Source: Symbiobacterium sp040797425
GTDB taxonomy: Bacteria; Bacillota; Sulfobacillia; Symbiobacteriales; Symbiobacteriaceae
DNA length: 42,961 nucleotides
NCBI RefSeq assembly: GCF_040797425.1
Contig: NZ_JBFNEH010000035.1
Location: 1-42,961, forward strand
Direction of reading: 5' to 3'
The notes under the pieces were generated by a model. It was not told the origin of the DNA, did not search any database, and worked only from the letters and a program-made list of their open reading frames with translations. The position numbers were made by a program, and so were the translations under genes. Below are positions 7,336 to 14,709 of the stretch, piece after piece; positions within the stretch are counted from its first letter, which is position 1; every line of letters begins with the position of its first letter.

Positions 7336-7543
7336 CCGCCTGAGGGCGGAGGGAGTGAGTCCCGTCAATCTGGGGGCTGCATGGTCCCGGGTGAGCGCGG
7401 AGGTGGCGGAGGCGATGAGCGGTCAGCTGGCAGAATTCGCCCGGTTGCCGGCGTTCGCTGCTTGTTATCAGGTCCACCAGTTCTCTGCCCGGCTGCCCTG
7501 GCCGCGCACGTTTGAAGTGGAACTTGAGGTGGGGTTGCGGTGA
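7316..7543 (+). CDS. 3' fragment of an unknown gene, coupled to the FAD oxidoreductase
   Basis: A 75-codon plus-strand frame ends ARLPWPRTFEVELEVGLR and its stop overlaps the GTG start of the next gene as GTGA. Such overlap is typical of operons, so this looks like the tail of a gene that once headed the catabolic operon. Its 5' part overlaps the LacI remnant, so the true start was probably lost in the same deletion. I recognise no family. It could still be translated from GTG 7316, but no ribosome-binding site is seen there. Confidence 0.4.
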   Translation: MRPGINARLRAEGVSPVNLGAAWSRVSAEVAEAMSGQLAEFARLPAFAACYQVHQFSARLPWPRTFEVELEVGLR

Positions 7544-8916
7544 GAGAGCGGTATGATGTGCTGGTTTGTGGCGGCGGCCCCGCCGGTATCATGGCCGCGG
7601 TGGCGGCGGCGCGGCGCGGCGCACGGGTGGCGCTGGTGGAGCGGTACGGGTTCCTGGGCGGCATGTCCACGGCGGCGCTGACGCTGCCGCTTATGACCTT
7701 TCACGCCAGCCGGGGGGAGCAGGTGGTGACCGGGCTCCCCCAGGAGCTGATCGACCGGCTGGTGGCCCGGGGCGGAAGCCCGGGGCACGTGCCCGACCCG
7801 ATCGGGTTCTGTGCCACCATCACGCCGGTGGACCCCGAAGCGCTGAAGTCCGCCCACCTGGAGCTGTGCCTGGAGGCGGGCGTGGAGTTGTTGCTGCACA
7901 CCCAGGTCGTCGGCGCCGACGTCGCAGCGGGACGTATCACCCACGTGCTCGCTTTAGCCAAGGAGGGCCTGCGGCGGCTGGAGGCGGCCGTCTTCGTGGA
8001 CACCACGGGGGATGCTGACCTGGCGGCGCGGGTCGGCGCTCCCTTTGAGTACGGCCGCCCGGAGGACGGCCTCGCCCAGCCCATGACGCTGCTGTTCCGC
8101 ATCGCAGGGGTCGACTGGGAGCCCATCGCCCGGTACGCCGCGGCCCACCCGGATGACTTCGTCCTGGGATGCGACCCGACCGACCTCGCCCATCTGCCTG
8201 CACCGGCCATCGCCGGTTTCTTCCGCCTCGTCGCCGCGGCACGGGCGCGGGGCGACTTCCCGCTTGAGCGAGACCGGGTCTTGCTCTTCGCGACGGGCCG
8301 GCCCGGCGAGGCGATCGTCAATATGACCCGCATCACCCGGGCTGACGGCACCACCAGCAGCGGGCTCACGCGGGGCGAGGTGGAGGGGCGGCGGCAGGTG
8401 GCCCAGGTCATGGCGTTTCTGCGCCGGTACGTTCCCGGATGCAGCCGGGTGGAGCTGATCCAGACCGGAACGCAGGTCGGCGTGCGGGAAAGCCGGCGCG
8501 TAAAGGGGCAGTATGTGCTCACCGGAAGGGACGTGGTCTCCGGAGCCTCGTTTCCGGACTCCGTGGCCCGGGGCGCCTACCCCGTGGACATCCACAGTCC
8601 TTCCGGTGTTGGGCTGGAGGTCATCCCGATGGCCCCGGGCACCTCTTACGATATCCCCTATCGGTGTCTGTTGCCGACGGGAGTCACCAACCTGTTGGTG
8701 GCAGGGCGGTGCATCTCTGCGGAGCATGAAGCACTGGCCTCGGCGCGCATCACGGCCACCGCGATGGCCGTGGGCGAGGCGGCCGGAACGGCGGCGGCGC
8801 TGTCCGCGATGGCCGGGGTCGAACCGGGCCAGTTGGAGATTTCCACCCTTCAGAAGGCGCTGGCGGCAGCGGGTGCCTCCTGGGGGAAAGCACAGGAGAA
8901 AGGAGGGCCGGGTTAA
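7540..8916 (+). CDS. FAD-dependent oxidoreductase (FAD_oxidored family)
   Basis: A 458-residue flavoprotein of the PF12831 type. The N-terminal dinucleotide fold reads YDVLVCGGGPAGIMAAVAAA (residues 5-24) followed by the acidic strand end VALVERYGFLGGMST. A second FAD contact is the C-terminal LLVAGRCISAEHEALASARI and TATAMAVGEAAGTAAALS, and FVDTTGDADLAARVGAPFEY lies in the middle. Members oxidise varied organic substrates, often in sugar or carboxylate catabolism. It overlaps the upstream fragment by GTGA and is followed by a permease and a hydantoinase-like subunit, so it probably acts on a compound taken up by that permease. The substrate is unknown. Confidence 0.85.
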   Translation: MRERYDVLVCGGGPAGIMAAVAAARRGARVALVERYGFLGGMSTAALTLPLMTFHASRGEQVVTGLPQELIDRLVARGGSPGHVPDPIGFCATITPVDPEALKSAHLELCLEAGVELLLHTQVVGADVAAGRITHVLALAKEGLRRLEAAVFVDTTGDADLAARVGAPFEYGRPEDGLAQPMTLLFRIAGVDWEPIARYAAAHPDDFVLGCDPTDLAHLPAPAIAGFFRLVAAARARGDFPLERDRVLLFATGRPGEAIVNMTRITRADGTTSSGLTRGEVEGRRQVAQVMAFLRRYVPGCSRVELIQTGTQVGVRESRRVKGQYVLTGRDVVSGASFPDSVARGAYPVDIHSPSGVGLEVIPMAPGTSYDIPYRCLLPTGVTNLLVAGRCISAEHEALASARITATAMAVGEAAGTAAALSAMAGVEPGQLEISTLQKALAAAGASWGKAQEKGGPG

Positions 8917-8986
8917 GTCTCCCATCAGGCTCCACGGCTTGGCATCCGGATCGCTCATTCGCCCTCTTCGAAGGAGGTACTGCAGT

Positions 8987-10252
8987 ATGGGTTGGGTCAT
9001 CTTGCTGGTGTTTCTGGTGTTCGCAGTGCTCATGTATACCAAGAAGCTCTCCGCGATCCTCGCCCTGCCGATGATGGCACTGCTCATCGCATACCTGCCG
9101 AACCCGGGCGCACCCCTGGACGCCATCACGCTCGTCTTCGGCACCGGCGCAACCCGGCTTGCCAGTGCGATGATGAATGCGATCTTCGGCGCCATCCTGG
9201 CCTATGTGGTCTACTCCACGGGGATTGCCGAAACCATCGTCAAGAAGGCGGCCGAACTGGCCGGAGACAAGACCCTGCCTGTCGCGCTGATCATGACGCT
9301 GGCCACCGCCATCGCCTTTATCGCACTGGGCGGCCTCGGCTCCATCATCATGGTCGGCACCCTGGTCCTGCCCATCCTGATCGGCGTGGGCATCCGTCCG
9401 CTGGCTGCCGCCAGCATGTTCCTGCTGGGCATCTCCATCGGCGGGCTCTGGAACGTCGCCAACTGGGGCTTCTACCAGAGCGTGCTCCAGGTGCCGATGG
9501 AGACCATCTCCAGCTTCGCCACCACCAACGCCCTCCTGCTGGCCATCGCGACCCTGGCTTACATCATTGTGAACGCACGGCCCCGGCGGACCACCTGGGC
9601 CATGCCCACCAAGCCTCCCACCGAGGCCCCCAGCGTGCCCGGCTACGCGCTCATCACCCCGCTCATTCCGGTGGCCATCCTGCTCGGCTTCCAGTTCATC
9701 GGGGGCATCTCGTTTGACATCAACGCCGCCCTCACGATCGGCGCCCTCTACGGCATCCTGACCACGCGGCCCCGCCAGATCCTGAACACGCTGGGTGCAG
9801 CCATCACGGAGGGCATCAAGAATGTCGCCCCCGTGCTGGGGCTCATGGTCGGCATCGGTATGGCTGTTGTGGCCCTGACGGCAGAGCCTGTAAAGGCGGT
9901 GATGACCCCGCTGCTCAGCGCGGTGGTGCCCAAGTCCCCGCTGGGATACGTGCTCTTCTTCGGCCTGCTGAGCCCCCTGGCGCTCTATCGGGGTCCGCTC
10001 AACCTCTACGGGCTCGGTGCCGGCGTAGGCGCCATCCTGACCTCGGTCTACCAGCCGCACCTGGTGATGGGTGCACTCATGTCCACCGGCATGATCCAGG
10101 GGGTCTGTGATCCCACCAACACCCACAACGCCTGGACAGCTGGCTTCACCAAGACGGATGTGAACGACATCCTGAAGGCGACCTTGCCGTATGTCTTTGC
10201 AGCCACCCTGGCGGCGCTGGCCGTCATCGCCGTGACCCGCTGGGCCGCATAA
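8987..10252 (+). CDS. Ion transporter (IT) superfamily permease, GntP/CitM-like
   Basis: A 421-residue integral membrane protein with about 11-12 hydrophobic segments. It starts WVILLVFLVFAVLMYTKKLS. Helix-breaking, small-residue-rich segments such as GGLGSIIMVGTLVLPILIGV and GISIGGLWNVANWGFYQS resemble the re-entrant loops of IT-superfamily carriers for gluconate, citrate and dicarboxylates. PVIxL-type loops and a conserved-looking GVCDPTNTHNAW sit near the C-terminus. Start ATG 8987 is set by AAGGAGGT (8971-8978, 8-nt spacing), although the frame stays open for 470 bases upstream. It stands 70 bp after the FAD oxidoreductase and 29 bp before the hydantoinase-like gene. It likely imports the operon's substrate, probably an organic acid or cyclic amide; that is inference. 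Confidence 0.75.
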   Translation: MGWVILLVFLVFAVLMYTKKLSAILALPMMALLIAYLPNPGAPLDAITLVFGTGATRLASAMMNAIFGAILAYVVYSTGIAETIVKKAAELAGDKTLPVALIMTLATAIAFIALGGLGSIIMVGTLVLPILIGVGIRPLAAASMFLLGISIGGLWNVANWGFYQSVLQVPMETISSFATTNALLLAIATLAYIIVNARPRRTTWAMPTKPPTEAPSVPGYALITPLIPVAILLGFQFIGGISFDINAALTIGALYGILTTRPRQILNTLGAAITEGIKNVAPVLGLMVGIGMAVVALTAEPVKAVMTPLLSAVVPKSPLGYVLFFGLLSPLALYRGPLNLYGLGAGVGAILTSVYQPHLVMGALMSTGMIQGVCDPTNTHNAWTAGFTKTDVNDILKATLPYVFAATLAALAVIAVTRWAA

Positions 10253-10281
10253 GAGAACGCGCGACGAAGTGAGGGTTAGCC

Positions 10282-12084
10282 ATGAGAGCGGTGCGTATCG
10301 GCATAGATGTCGGCGGCACCTTCACGGATGCGGTTGCCATCGATGAAGAGACCTATGAACTGATCGGGCAGGTGAAGGTGCCGACCACCCAAGACGCCCC
10401 CGAAGGGGTTGCAGCGGGGATCGTGCAGTCGCTGCACAAGCTGATGGAGCAGTATGATATCGCGCCCGACCAGGTGCGCTTCATCGCCCACGGGACGACC
10501 CAGGCGACCAACGCGCTGCTGGAGGGCGACGTGGAACGGGTGGGCATCATCTGTGCCGGCACCGGTATGGACGGACTGCGCGCTCGCTCCGAAACCCAGG
10601 TGGGCGACCTTGAACTGGCACCCGGCAAGTGGTTGCGCACCAGCCACGTCCACGCGGAGCTGGGGAAGCTCCAAGAGGCGCTCCGTCAGTTGAAGAACGC
10701 CGGGGCGAGGGTCGTCGTGGCCGCGGAGCCGTTCAGCGTGGACAACCCCGAGGGTGAGAGGGCCATCATGAAGGCGGCGCTGGACGAGGGCCTGCCTTCG
10801 GCCGGGACGCACGAGATCAGCAAGCTGTACGGCCTGCGAATCCGCACCCGCACCGCGGTCATCAACGCCTCCATCCTGCCGAAGATGATGCGGACGGCCA
10901 CCATGACCGAGGAGTCGGTGAAGCGGGCGGGCATCGCCGCCCCGCTCATGGTCATGCGCTGTGACGGCGGCGTGATGACGGTGGACGAGGTCCGGCAGCG
11001 GCCCATACTGACGCTGCTGTCAGGCCCCGCCGCCGGCGTGGCCGGGGCGCTCATGTACGAGCGGATCTCGGACGGCATTTTCCTGGAGGTTGGCGGTACG
11101 TCCACGGACATCAGCGCCATCCGGAACGGCCGGGTGATGGTGGACTACGCCCAGGTGGGCGGGCACAAGACATACCTCACCTCCCTGGACGTGCGGACCC
11201 TTGGCGTTGCCGGCGGCTCGGTGGTCCGCGCCGCCGGAGGTGCCATCCGGGATGTGGGGCCCCGCAGTGCGCACATCGCCGGCCTCCGCTACGCGGTCTA
11301 CGCCGATCCGGACGAGATCGTCGACCCCGTGCTGGAGTATTTTGCGCCCAAACCGGGTGATCCGGCGGATTACGTGTGCGTCCGGTGCGCAAACGGCCAG
11401 CGCTTCGCCCTGACCCTGTCCTGCGCCGCCAATCTGCTCGGTTACGTTCCCGAAGGAGGCTACGCCCGCGGCAACCCCGAGTCGGCACGCCGAGCCTTTG
11501 CCCCCCTTGCGGCCGCAGTTGGCTGCAGCGTCGAGGAGGCGGCCCGGACCGTGATGCGCCTGGCAGCCGCGAAGGTTGCGCCGGTCGTGGAGTCGCTCAT
11601 GCAGCAGTACGATCTCGACCGCAGCAATGCCGTCCTCCTGGGCGGCGGGGGCGGATCTGGAGCCCTTGTTCCGTTCGTCGGCGAGTTCATGGGTCTGGAG
11701 GCGCGTCTGGCCCGGAACCACCACGTCATCTCCCCGATTGGTGTGGCGCTGGCGCTGGTGCGCGAGGTGGTCGAGCGCACCAAGCCGAATCCGACGGAAG
11801 AGGATATTCTCAGCATCCGGCAGGAGGCGCTGGAGGCGGCCATTCGCTCAGGCGCCGCACCGGGCACCCGGGCCCGGCGCTGCCGTGAAATTGCCGCGCA
11901 TGCGTTTGCCAGGGAGCTGCTCGGCCTGCCCTTCCTGCCCAACGCCGTTGACTACCTGATCCTGGTCGCCACCGACAGGTGGTCCGAGGCGGAACTGAGT
12001 CGGGCGCTGGCGCGGGCAGAGGAGGAACTGATGGCGGCAGTCGGTCGCCAGGAGGGTCTGCCGGACCCTGTGACGACCAAATGA
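10282..12084 (+). CDS. Hydantoinase/oxoprolinase family protein (HyuA-like)
   Basis: A 600-residue member of the HyuA / 5-oxoprolinase A family, ATP-dependent enzymes that open hydantoin-like rings or carboxylate ketones (acetone carboxylase beta). The actin-like ATPase fold shows GIDVGGTFTDAVAID (phosphate 1), AHGTTQATNALLEGD, a central RCDGGVMTVDEVRQRPI, LLSGPAAGVAGA, EVGGTSTDIS (phosphate 2) and a C-terminal VLLGGGGGSGALVPF (adenosine). HyuA relatives usually need a HyuB partner; none is encoded in this operon. Together with the FAD enzyme and permease it forms a three-gene unit ending at the terminator 12084-12113. Substrate unknown. Confidence 0.82.
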   Translation: MRAVRIGIDVGGTFTDAVAIDEETYELIGQVKVPTTQDAPEGVAAGIVQSLHKLMEQYDIAPDQVRFIAHGTTQATNALLEGDVERVGIICAGTGMDGLRARSETQVGDLELAPGKWLRTSHVHAELGKLQEALRQLKNAGARVVVAAEPFSVDNPEGERAIMKAALDEGLPSAGTHEISKLYGLRIRTRTAVINASILPKMMRTATMTEESVKRAGIAAPLMVMRCDGGVMTVDEVRQRPILTLLSGPAAGVAGALMYERISDGIFLEVGGTSTDISAIRNGRVMVDYAQVGGHKTYLTSLDVRTLGVAGGSVVRAAGGAIRDVGPRSAHIAGLRYAVYADPDEIVDPVLEYFAPKPGDPADYVCVRCANGQRFALTLSCAANLLGYVPEGGYARGNPESARRAFAPLAAAVGCSVEEAARTVMRLAAAKVAPVVESLMQQYDLDRSNAVLLGGGGGSGALVPFVGEFMGLEARLARNHHVISPIGVALALVREVVERTKPNPTEEDILSIRQEALEAAIRSGAAPGTRARRCREIAAHAFARELLGLPFLPNAVDYLILVATDRWSEAELSRALARAEEELMAAVGRQEGLPDPVTTK

Positions 12085-12113
12085 GGGGCGGATGGCCGCC
12101 CCTCTTCCCTTTG
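12084..12113 (+). terminator. Terminator of the FAD/permease/hydantoinase operon
   Basis: AGGGGCGG (12084-12091) pairs with CCGCCCCT (12096-12103) over a 4-nt loop, followed by CTTCCCTTTGG. It starts at the last base of the stop codon. Confidence 0.75.
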
Positions 12114-12115
12114 GT

Positions 12116-12394
12116 TCAGTGCACCTTGCCGTCCGAGACCATCTTGGTAATCATGCTGGCGAGGGCCTGCCGCTCCTGCTCGGTGCCCACGTCCCAGAGC
12201 TCCTTGAGCAGGCGTTGCTCCCGGTTGCGCGGGTCCACCTTCTGGGCGAGGAACGAGCCGATGCTCTTCGCCGCGTTCACGATGGTCGACTCCGAGGCGC
12301 CGGCCCGCTTCGCCTCGCTCACCCGATCCGAGAGGAACTGCTTCCACTGCTCGAACGATTCCAGGACCGGGGTATCCGGGGAGACGTTGTCCAT
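12116..12394 (-). CDS. DUF3243 protein (YmfJ-like)
   Basis: A 92-residue soluble helical protein matching the DUF3243 family, found in endospore-forming Firmicutes (Bacillus YmfJ). Diagnostic segments are FEQWKQFLSDRV, AAKSIGSFLAQKVDP, NREQRLLKELWDV and QERQALASMITKMV. ATG 12394 fits the family start and has AGGAGGT 11 nt upstream; an in-frame longer form from 12448 has no support. Function is unknown. It is the last of three minus-strand genes that face the hydantoinase operon. Confidence 0.85.
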   Translation of the reverse strand: MDNVSPDTPVLESFEQWKQFLSDRVSEAKRAGASESTIVNAAKSIGSFLAQKVDPRNREQRLLKELWDVGTEQERQALASMITKMVSDGKVH

Positions 12395-12493
12395 CCTAAC
12401 CTTTGACCTCCTGTGCCGCGTACACGAAATTGGACTGAGCCTCGGCAAGTAGTCTGCGCCAGGGCACAGGCAATCATGCCTGCTGGCGGCGTT

Positions 12494-12958
12494 TCACCTG
12501 CGCGCGCAGCGCACGTGGGCGTAGGTATATCGCTTCCGGCCCAGCTGGGCGGCACGGGTGCCGGCGCGCATCGTCCGGCCACAGATGGCGCACGGCATGT
12601 CAGAGGGGAGCAGGACAGTCTTCAGCGGCTCGGGCGCTCCGCGGCGCGGCGGGGCCTCCTTGTGTTCCGGCTTCCAGTCGACGATGCCCTCGGCGGCCAG
12701 CCACTCCAGGGCTGCCTGCTTGTCGGGCGCGACCAAATAAACCTCCTGGACTGCGGAGCCGTTCTTGGCCAGCAGTCGGAGGCCCGTCTCGGTGAACCGC
12801 TGGAACGTCACCTCGAAGCCATGGGTGTTCAGCGGGCGGATCGGGCCCGGGATGATGCTCGTGACCAGGTCGCATTCGGCGATCTGTTCCAGCACCGGCC
12901 AGAGCTGTTCGATCACGCTGTGTTCCCGCTTGATCTTGCCTGCACGGTACTTCTTCAA
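12494..12958 (-). CDS. DUF2103-like predicted metal-binding protein
   Basis: A 154-residue protein. The N-terminal domain (SVIEQLWPVLEQIAECDLV, SIIPGPI, GFEVTFQRFTETGLRLLAKN) resembles the DUF2103 family, annotated as predicted metal-binding. The C-terminal tail MPCAICGRTM ... YTYAHVRC provides a CxxC...HxxC zinc site. A proline/arginine-rich linker (about residues 98-110) joins the two. Start TTG 12958 is chosen because it gives KKYRAGKIKREHSV, typical of the family; GAGG lies 4 nt before it, a weak site. Role unknown. Confidence 0.7.
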   Translation of the reverse strand: MKKYRAGKIKREHSVIEQLWPVLEQIAECDLVTSIIPGPIRPLNTHGFEVTFQRFTETGLRLLAKNGSAVQEVYLVAPDKQAALEWLAAEGIVDWKPEHKEAPPRRGAPEPLKTVLLPSDMPCAICGRTMRAGTRAAQLGRKRYTYAHVRCARR

Positions 12959-13037
12959 CAGGCCTCAGTCCTTGCTGCGTCGTCCTGACCGGCGCGGGGG
13001 CGGAGCGCCGGGCCCGCCGACTCTCCGCCCGCCGGCG

Positions 13038-13259
13038 CTAACTGCCGAAGATGGCCGTGATGGTTTCCTGGAGGAGGTTCTGCTTGCCCGAGACCAGAAG
13101 CAGCGTCATGCCGCAGATCAGGATGAAGGTGCTGAGGATCGGCGGCACGCGCAGCCGGGCGAACGGGCCGGCCTTGGCCAGCAGGCCAACGGACGCGGCG
13201 AGCACGACGTTGCTGATGAGGAACAGTACCCACCACATGAGAAGTTCGGTCGAGTTCAC
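13038..13259 (-). CDS. Small two-helix membrane protein, unknown function
   Basis: A 73-residue protein with two membrane segments: about residues 6-29 (LLMWWVLFLISNVVLAASVG) and 39-58 (PPILSTFILICGMTLLLVSG). GTG 13259 is preceded by GGGGAGG with 7-nt spacing, a strong ribosome-binding site, which makes this a real gene. I do not recognise the family. A TATAAT appears on the minus strand at 13323-13328 but no clear -35 goes with it. Confidence 0.7.
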   Translation of the reverse strand: MNSTELLMWWVLFLISNVVLAASVGLLAKAGPFARLRVPPILSTFILICGMTLLLVSGKQNLLQETITAIFGS

Positions 13260-13405
13260 CTGAGTGCCTCCCCGCTGACAGTTTCAAATCGCAGTCTGAT
13301 AAGACCATAGTGCTAATGGATCATTATAGACCATGCGCCGAAAAGGGTCTAGCGCGAAAAGAGCGACAGCGGGTTGCCACCCCGTTTTCGGGATCGCGGG
13401 AGCGA

Positions 13406-13435
13406 TTGACGCCCGCACACAGTCTGTGATAGAAT
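13406..13435 (+). promoter_or_regulatory. Sigma-A promoter of tRNA-Cys
   Basis: TTGACG (13406-13411) and TAGAAT (13430-13435) with an 18-bp spacer lie 17 bp before the tRNA, the classic layout of a stable-RNA promoter. Confidence 0.8.
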
Positions 13436-13452
13436 GAGCGGTGCCGTCGAGC

Positions 13453-13524
13453 GGTGGGTTGGCGAAGTGGTAACGCGGCGGTCTGCAAAACCGTTATCCG
13501 TGGGTTCAAATCCCACACCCACCT
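13453..13524 (+). tRNA. tRNA-Cys (GCA)
   Basis: The acceptor stem GGTGGGT/ACCCACC, D-arm GCG...CGC, anticodon arm GCGGT-CTGCAAA-ACCGT with anticodon GCA (13485-13487) and T-arm GTGGG-TTCAAAT-CCCAC all form. The discriminator is T. The 3' CCA is not encoded (CCC follows), unlike the two tRNAs at 20 kb. Confidence 0.95.
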
Positions 13525-13537
13525 CCCGCGGCGGCCC

Positions 13538-13560
13538 CCCGGCTGCAACAGGCAGCCGGG
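13538..13560 (+). terminator. Hairpin after tRNA-Cys
   Basis: CCCGGCTGC (13538-13546) pairs with GCAGCCGGG (13552-13560) over a 5-nt loop, followed by CGTCTTG. A probable terminator with a weak T-tract. Confidence 0.6.
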
Positions 13561-13607
13561 CGTCTTGCGCGGCATGGCCCGGGCAGGGCGGAGCCCAGGT
13601 CGGGTGC

Positions 13608-13635
13608 ACATCATCCGAGGGGCCGGCATACGCTG
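13608..13635 (+). promoter_or_regulatory. SigK-like promoter of the micropeptide
   Basis: AC (13608-13609), 17 nt, CATACGCTG (13627-13635). The predicted transcript would start right at the GGAGGT site, so the leader would be very short. That closeness is a caution. Confidence 0.45.
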
Positions 13636-13652
13636 GACCGGAGGTGGGGGAT

Positions 13653-13733
13653 GTGCCGTACGGGAAGTTCTCTAAGAAGCCGTTCTCTAAGTTTCCGTTC
13701 TGGAAGTATTGGAAGTTCCCCTGGGGAATCTAG
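13653..13733 (+). CDS. 26-residue lysine- and aromatic-rich micropeptide
   Basis: A very short gene: GTG 13653 with GGAGGT (13640-13645) 7 nt upstream, 26 codons, TAG, then its own terminator. The product begins MPYGKFSKKPFSKF and ends WKYWKFPWGI. It contains six Lys and no acidic residue, and aromatic residues (six Phe/Tyr/Trp per half) alternate with Lys and Pro, so it is strongly basic and amphipathic. I know no family. It could be a spore coat micropeptide (supported by the SigK-like promoter), a membrane-active peptide, or a leader peptide of the downstream redox operon. The complete signal set around it argues that it is translated. Confidence 0.6.
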   Translation: MPYGKFSKKPFSKFPFWKYWKFPWGI

Positions 13734-13746
13734 GATAAGCATGAAC

Positions 13747-13774
13747 GGGCGGGCCAGCTGGACGGCCCGCCCTT
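13747..13774 (+). terminator. Terminator of the micropeptide gene
   Basis: GGGCGGGCC (13747-13755) pairs with GGCCCGCCC (13764-13772) over an 8-nt loop, then TT. It starts 14 bp after the micropeptide stop codon. Confidence 0.65.
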
Positions 13775-13887
13775 GGCGCGCGGGCGGGCCGGACGGCGAT
13801 GGCGGGAGGAGAAGGGGCGGGCGCGCGTGGAATAGTAAAAGAGCGAACGCCGTGTCCAAACCAGGCGTCGAAGGGTGTGTGGGAGCA

Positions 13888-14709
13888 GTGAACAGGCAGA
13901 AAGACGGCGGAAAGCGCGGTTCGCTTGTGATCTGGATCGTCGCGGGCATCGCCGTCGTGCTGGCGGCGGGCCTCATTGGGGTCAACATCTGGTCAGCGAA
14001 GGAGGGGGGGCCCACCGCCCCGCACGGGCAGGTTGCCGGCGAGACGCAGCCAGGCGCTTCGGACGAGCAGGCGCCCGGCAGGGAAGAGTCGGCCGCGCCT
14101 GGCGAGCAGGCGGGCCAGGACGGGGAGCCTGGCGCCACGGATGGCCGGGTGCTCAGCGACGCCGAGCGGGGCGCGGTGCGGAACGCCATGGGTCCGGCGG
14201 ACGCCCCGGTGACTGTGATCGAGTACGTGGACTTCGTCTGACCGGCCTGCAGCACGGCCCATGCGGTCGTCGGTCCGCAGTTGGCGGACCTCGCAGCGTC
14301 CGGGAAGATCCGGTATGAGGTACATTACTACCCGCTCTTCCAGCCCACGGGATGGGCGATCAAGGCGGTGGAGTGCGCGGGCGAGCAGGGCTACTGGTGG
14401 GCCATGCACGACCGCATCTTCGAGGACCAGGCACAGGGGATTCACGCTCAGGAGACGGCGGAGGATCTGGACGCCCTGTTCATCCGGTACGCGGACGAAC
14501 TCGGCCTCGACACGGAGGCGTTCACCCAGTGCTTTACCTCCGATGAGAAGGCGCAGGAGTTCCTCCCGCGGGTGCAGGCACAGGCTTCGGCCGGGCAGGA
14601 GCTCGGCATCAAGGGAACCCCCTCGTTCGTCATAAATGGTGAGTTGGTCTCGCTCAAGACCTGGGACGATCTCATCAACGCGGTGAAGGAGGCTTTGGAA
14701 GCTCAGTGA
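13888..14709 (+). CDS. Membrane-anchored DsbA-like thiol oxidoreductase with in-frame TGA (probable selenoprotein)
   Basis: Read through the TGA at 14239-14241, this is a 273-residue DsbA-type protein. Residues 12-35 are a membrane anchor (SLVIWIVAGIAVVLAAGLIG), then a Gly/Glu/Gln-rich linker (36-100). The thioredoxin fold opens VTVIEYVDFV-U-PAC (U at 118, C at 121), continues STAHAVVGPQLADL, has the helical insert of DsbA (AGEQGYWWAMHDRIFEDQ) and the cis-proline loop GTPSFVING (about 242-250). TGA stands exactly where relatives have the first, nucleophilic Cys of CPxC, so selenocysteine is the best reading. The rest of the frame is intact for 156 codons and its stop overlaps the VKOR start by GTGA. 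The start is uncertain: GTG 13888 has GGGAG only 2 nt away, and GTG 13879 or 13852 are possible. It would act outside the membrane, forming disulfides. Confidence 0.8.
14272..14290 (+). promoter_or_regulatory. SECIS-like stem-loop downstream of the in-frame TGA
   Basis: GGUCCGC-AGUUG-GCGGACC is a perfect 7-bp stem with a 5-nt loop. It starts 30 nt after the TGA, its loop begins 37 nt after it, and a G is the second loop base, as bacterial SECIS elements generally show. It lies inside the coding frame, as bacterial SECIS elements must. A competing weaker stem (TGCGG/CCGCA, 14262-14279) overlaps it. Confidence 0.55.

Noticed and set aside
8513..8986. Long upstream extension of the permease frame
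   Set aside because: It overlaps the certain FAD oxidoreductase gene; AAGGAGGT and ATG 8987 give a normal permease start.
14239..14241. The TGA as a simple nonsense mutation making a pseudogene
   Set aside because: Not excluded, but less likely: the stop falls exactly on the catalytic Cys codon, the rest of the gene is intact and coupled to VKOR, and a SECIS-like stem follows.
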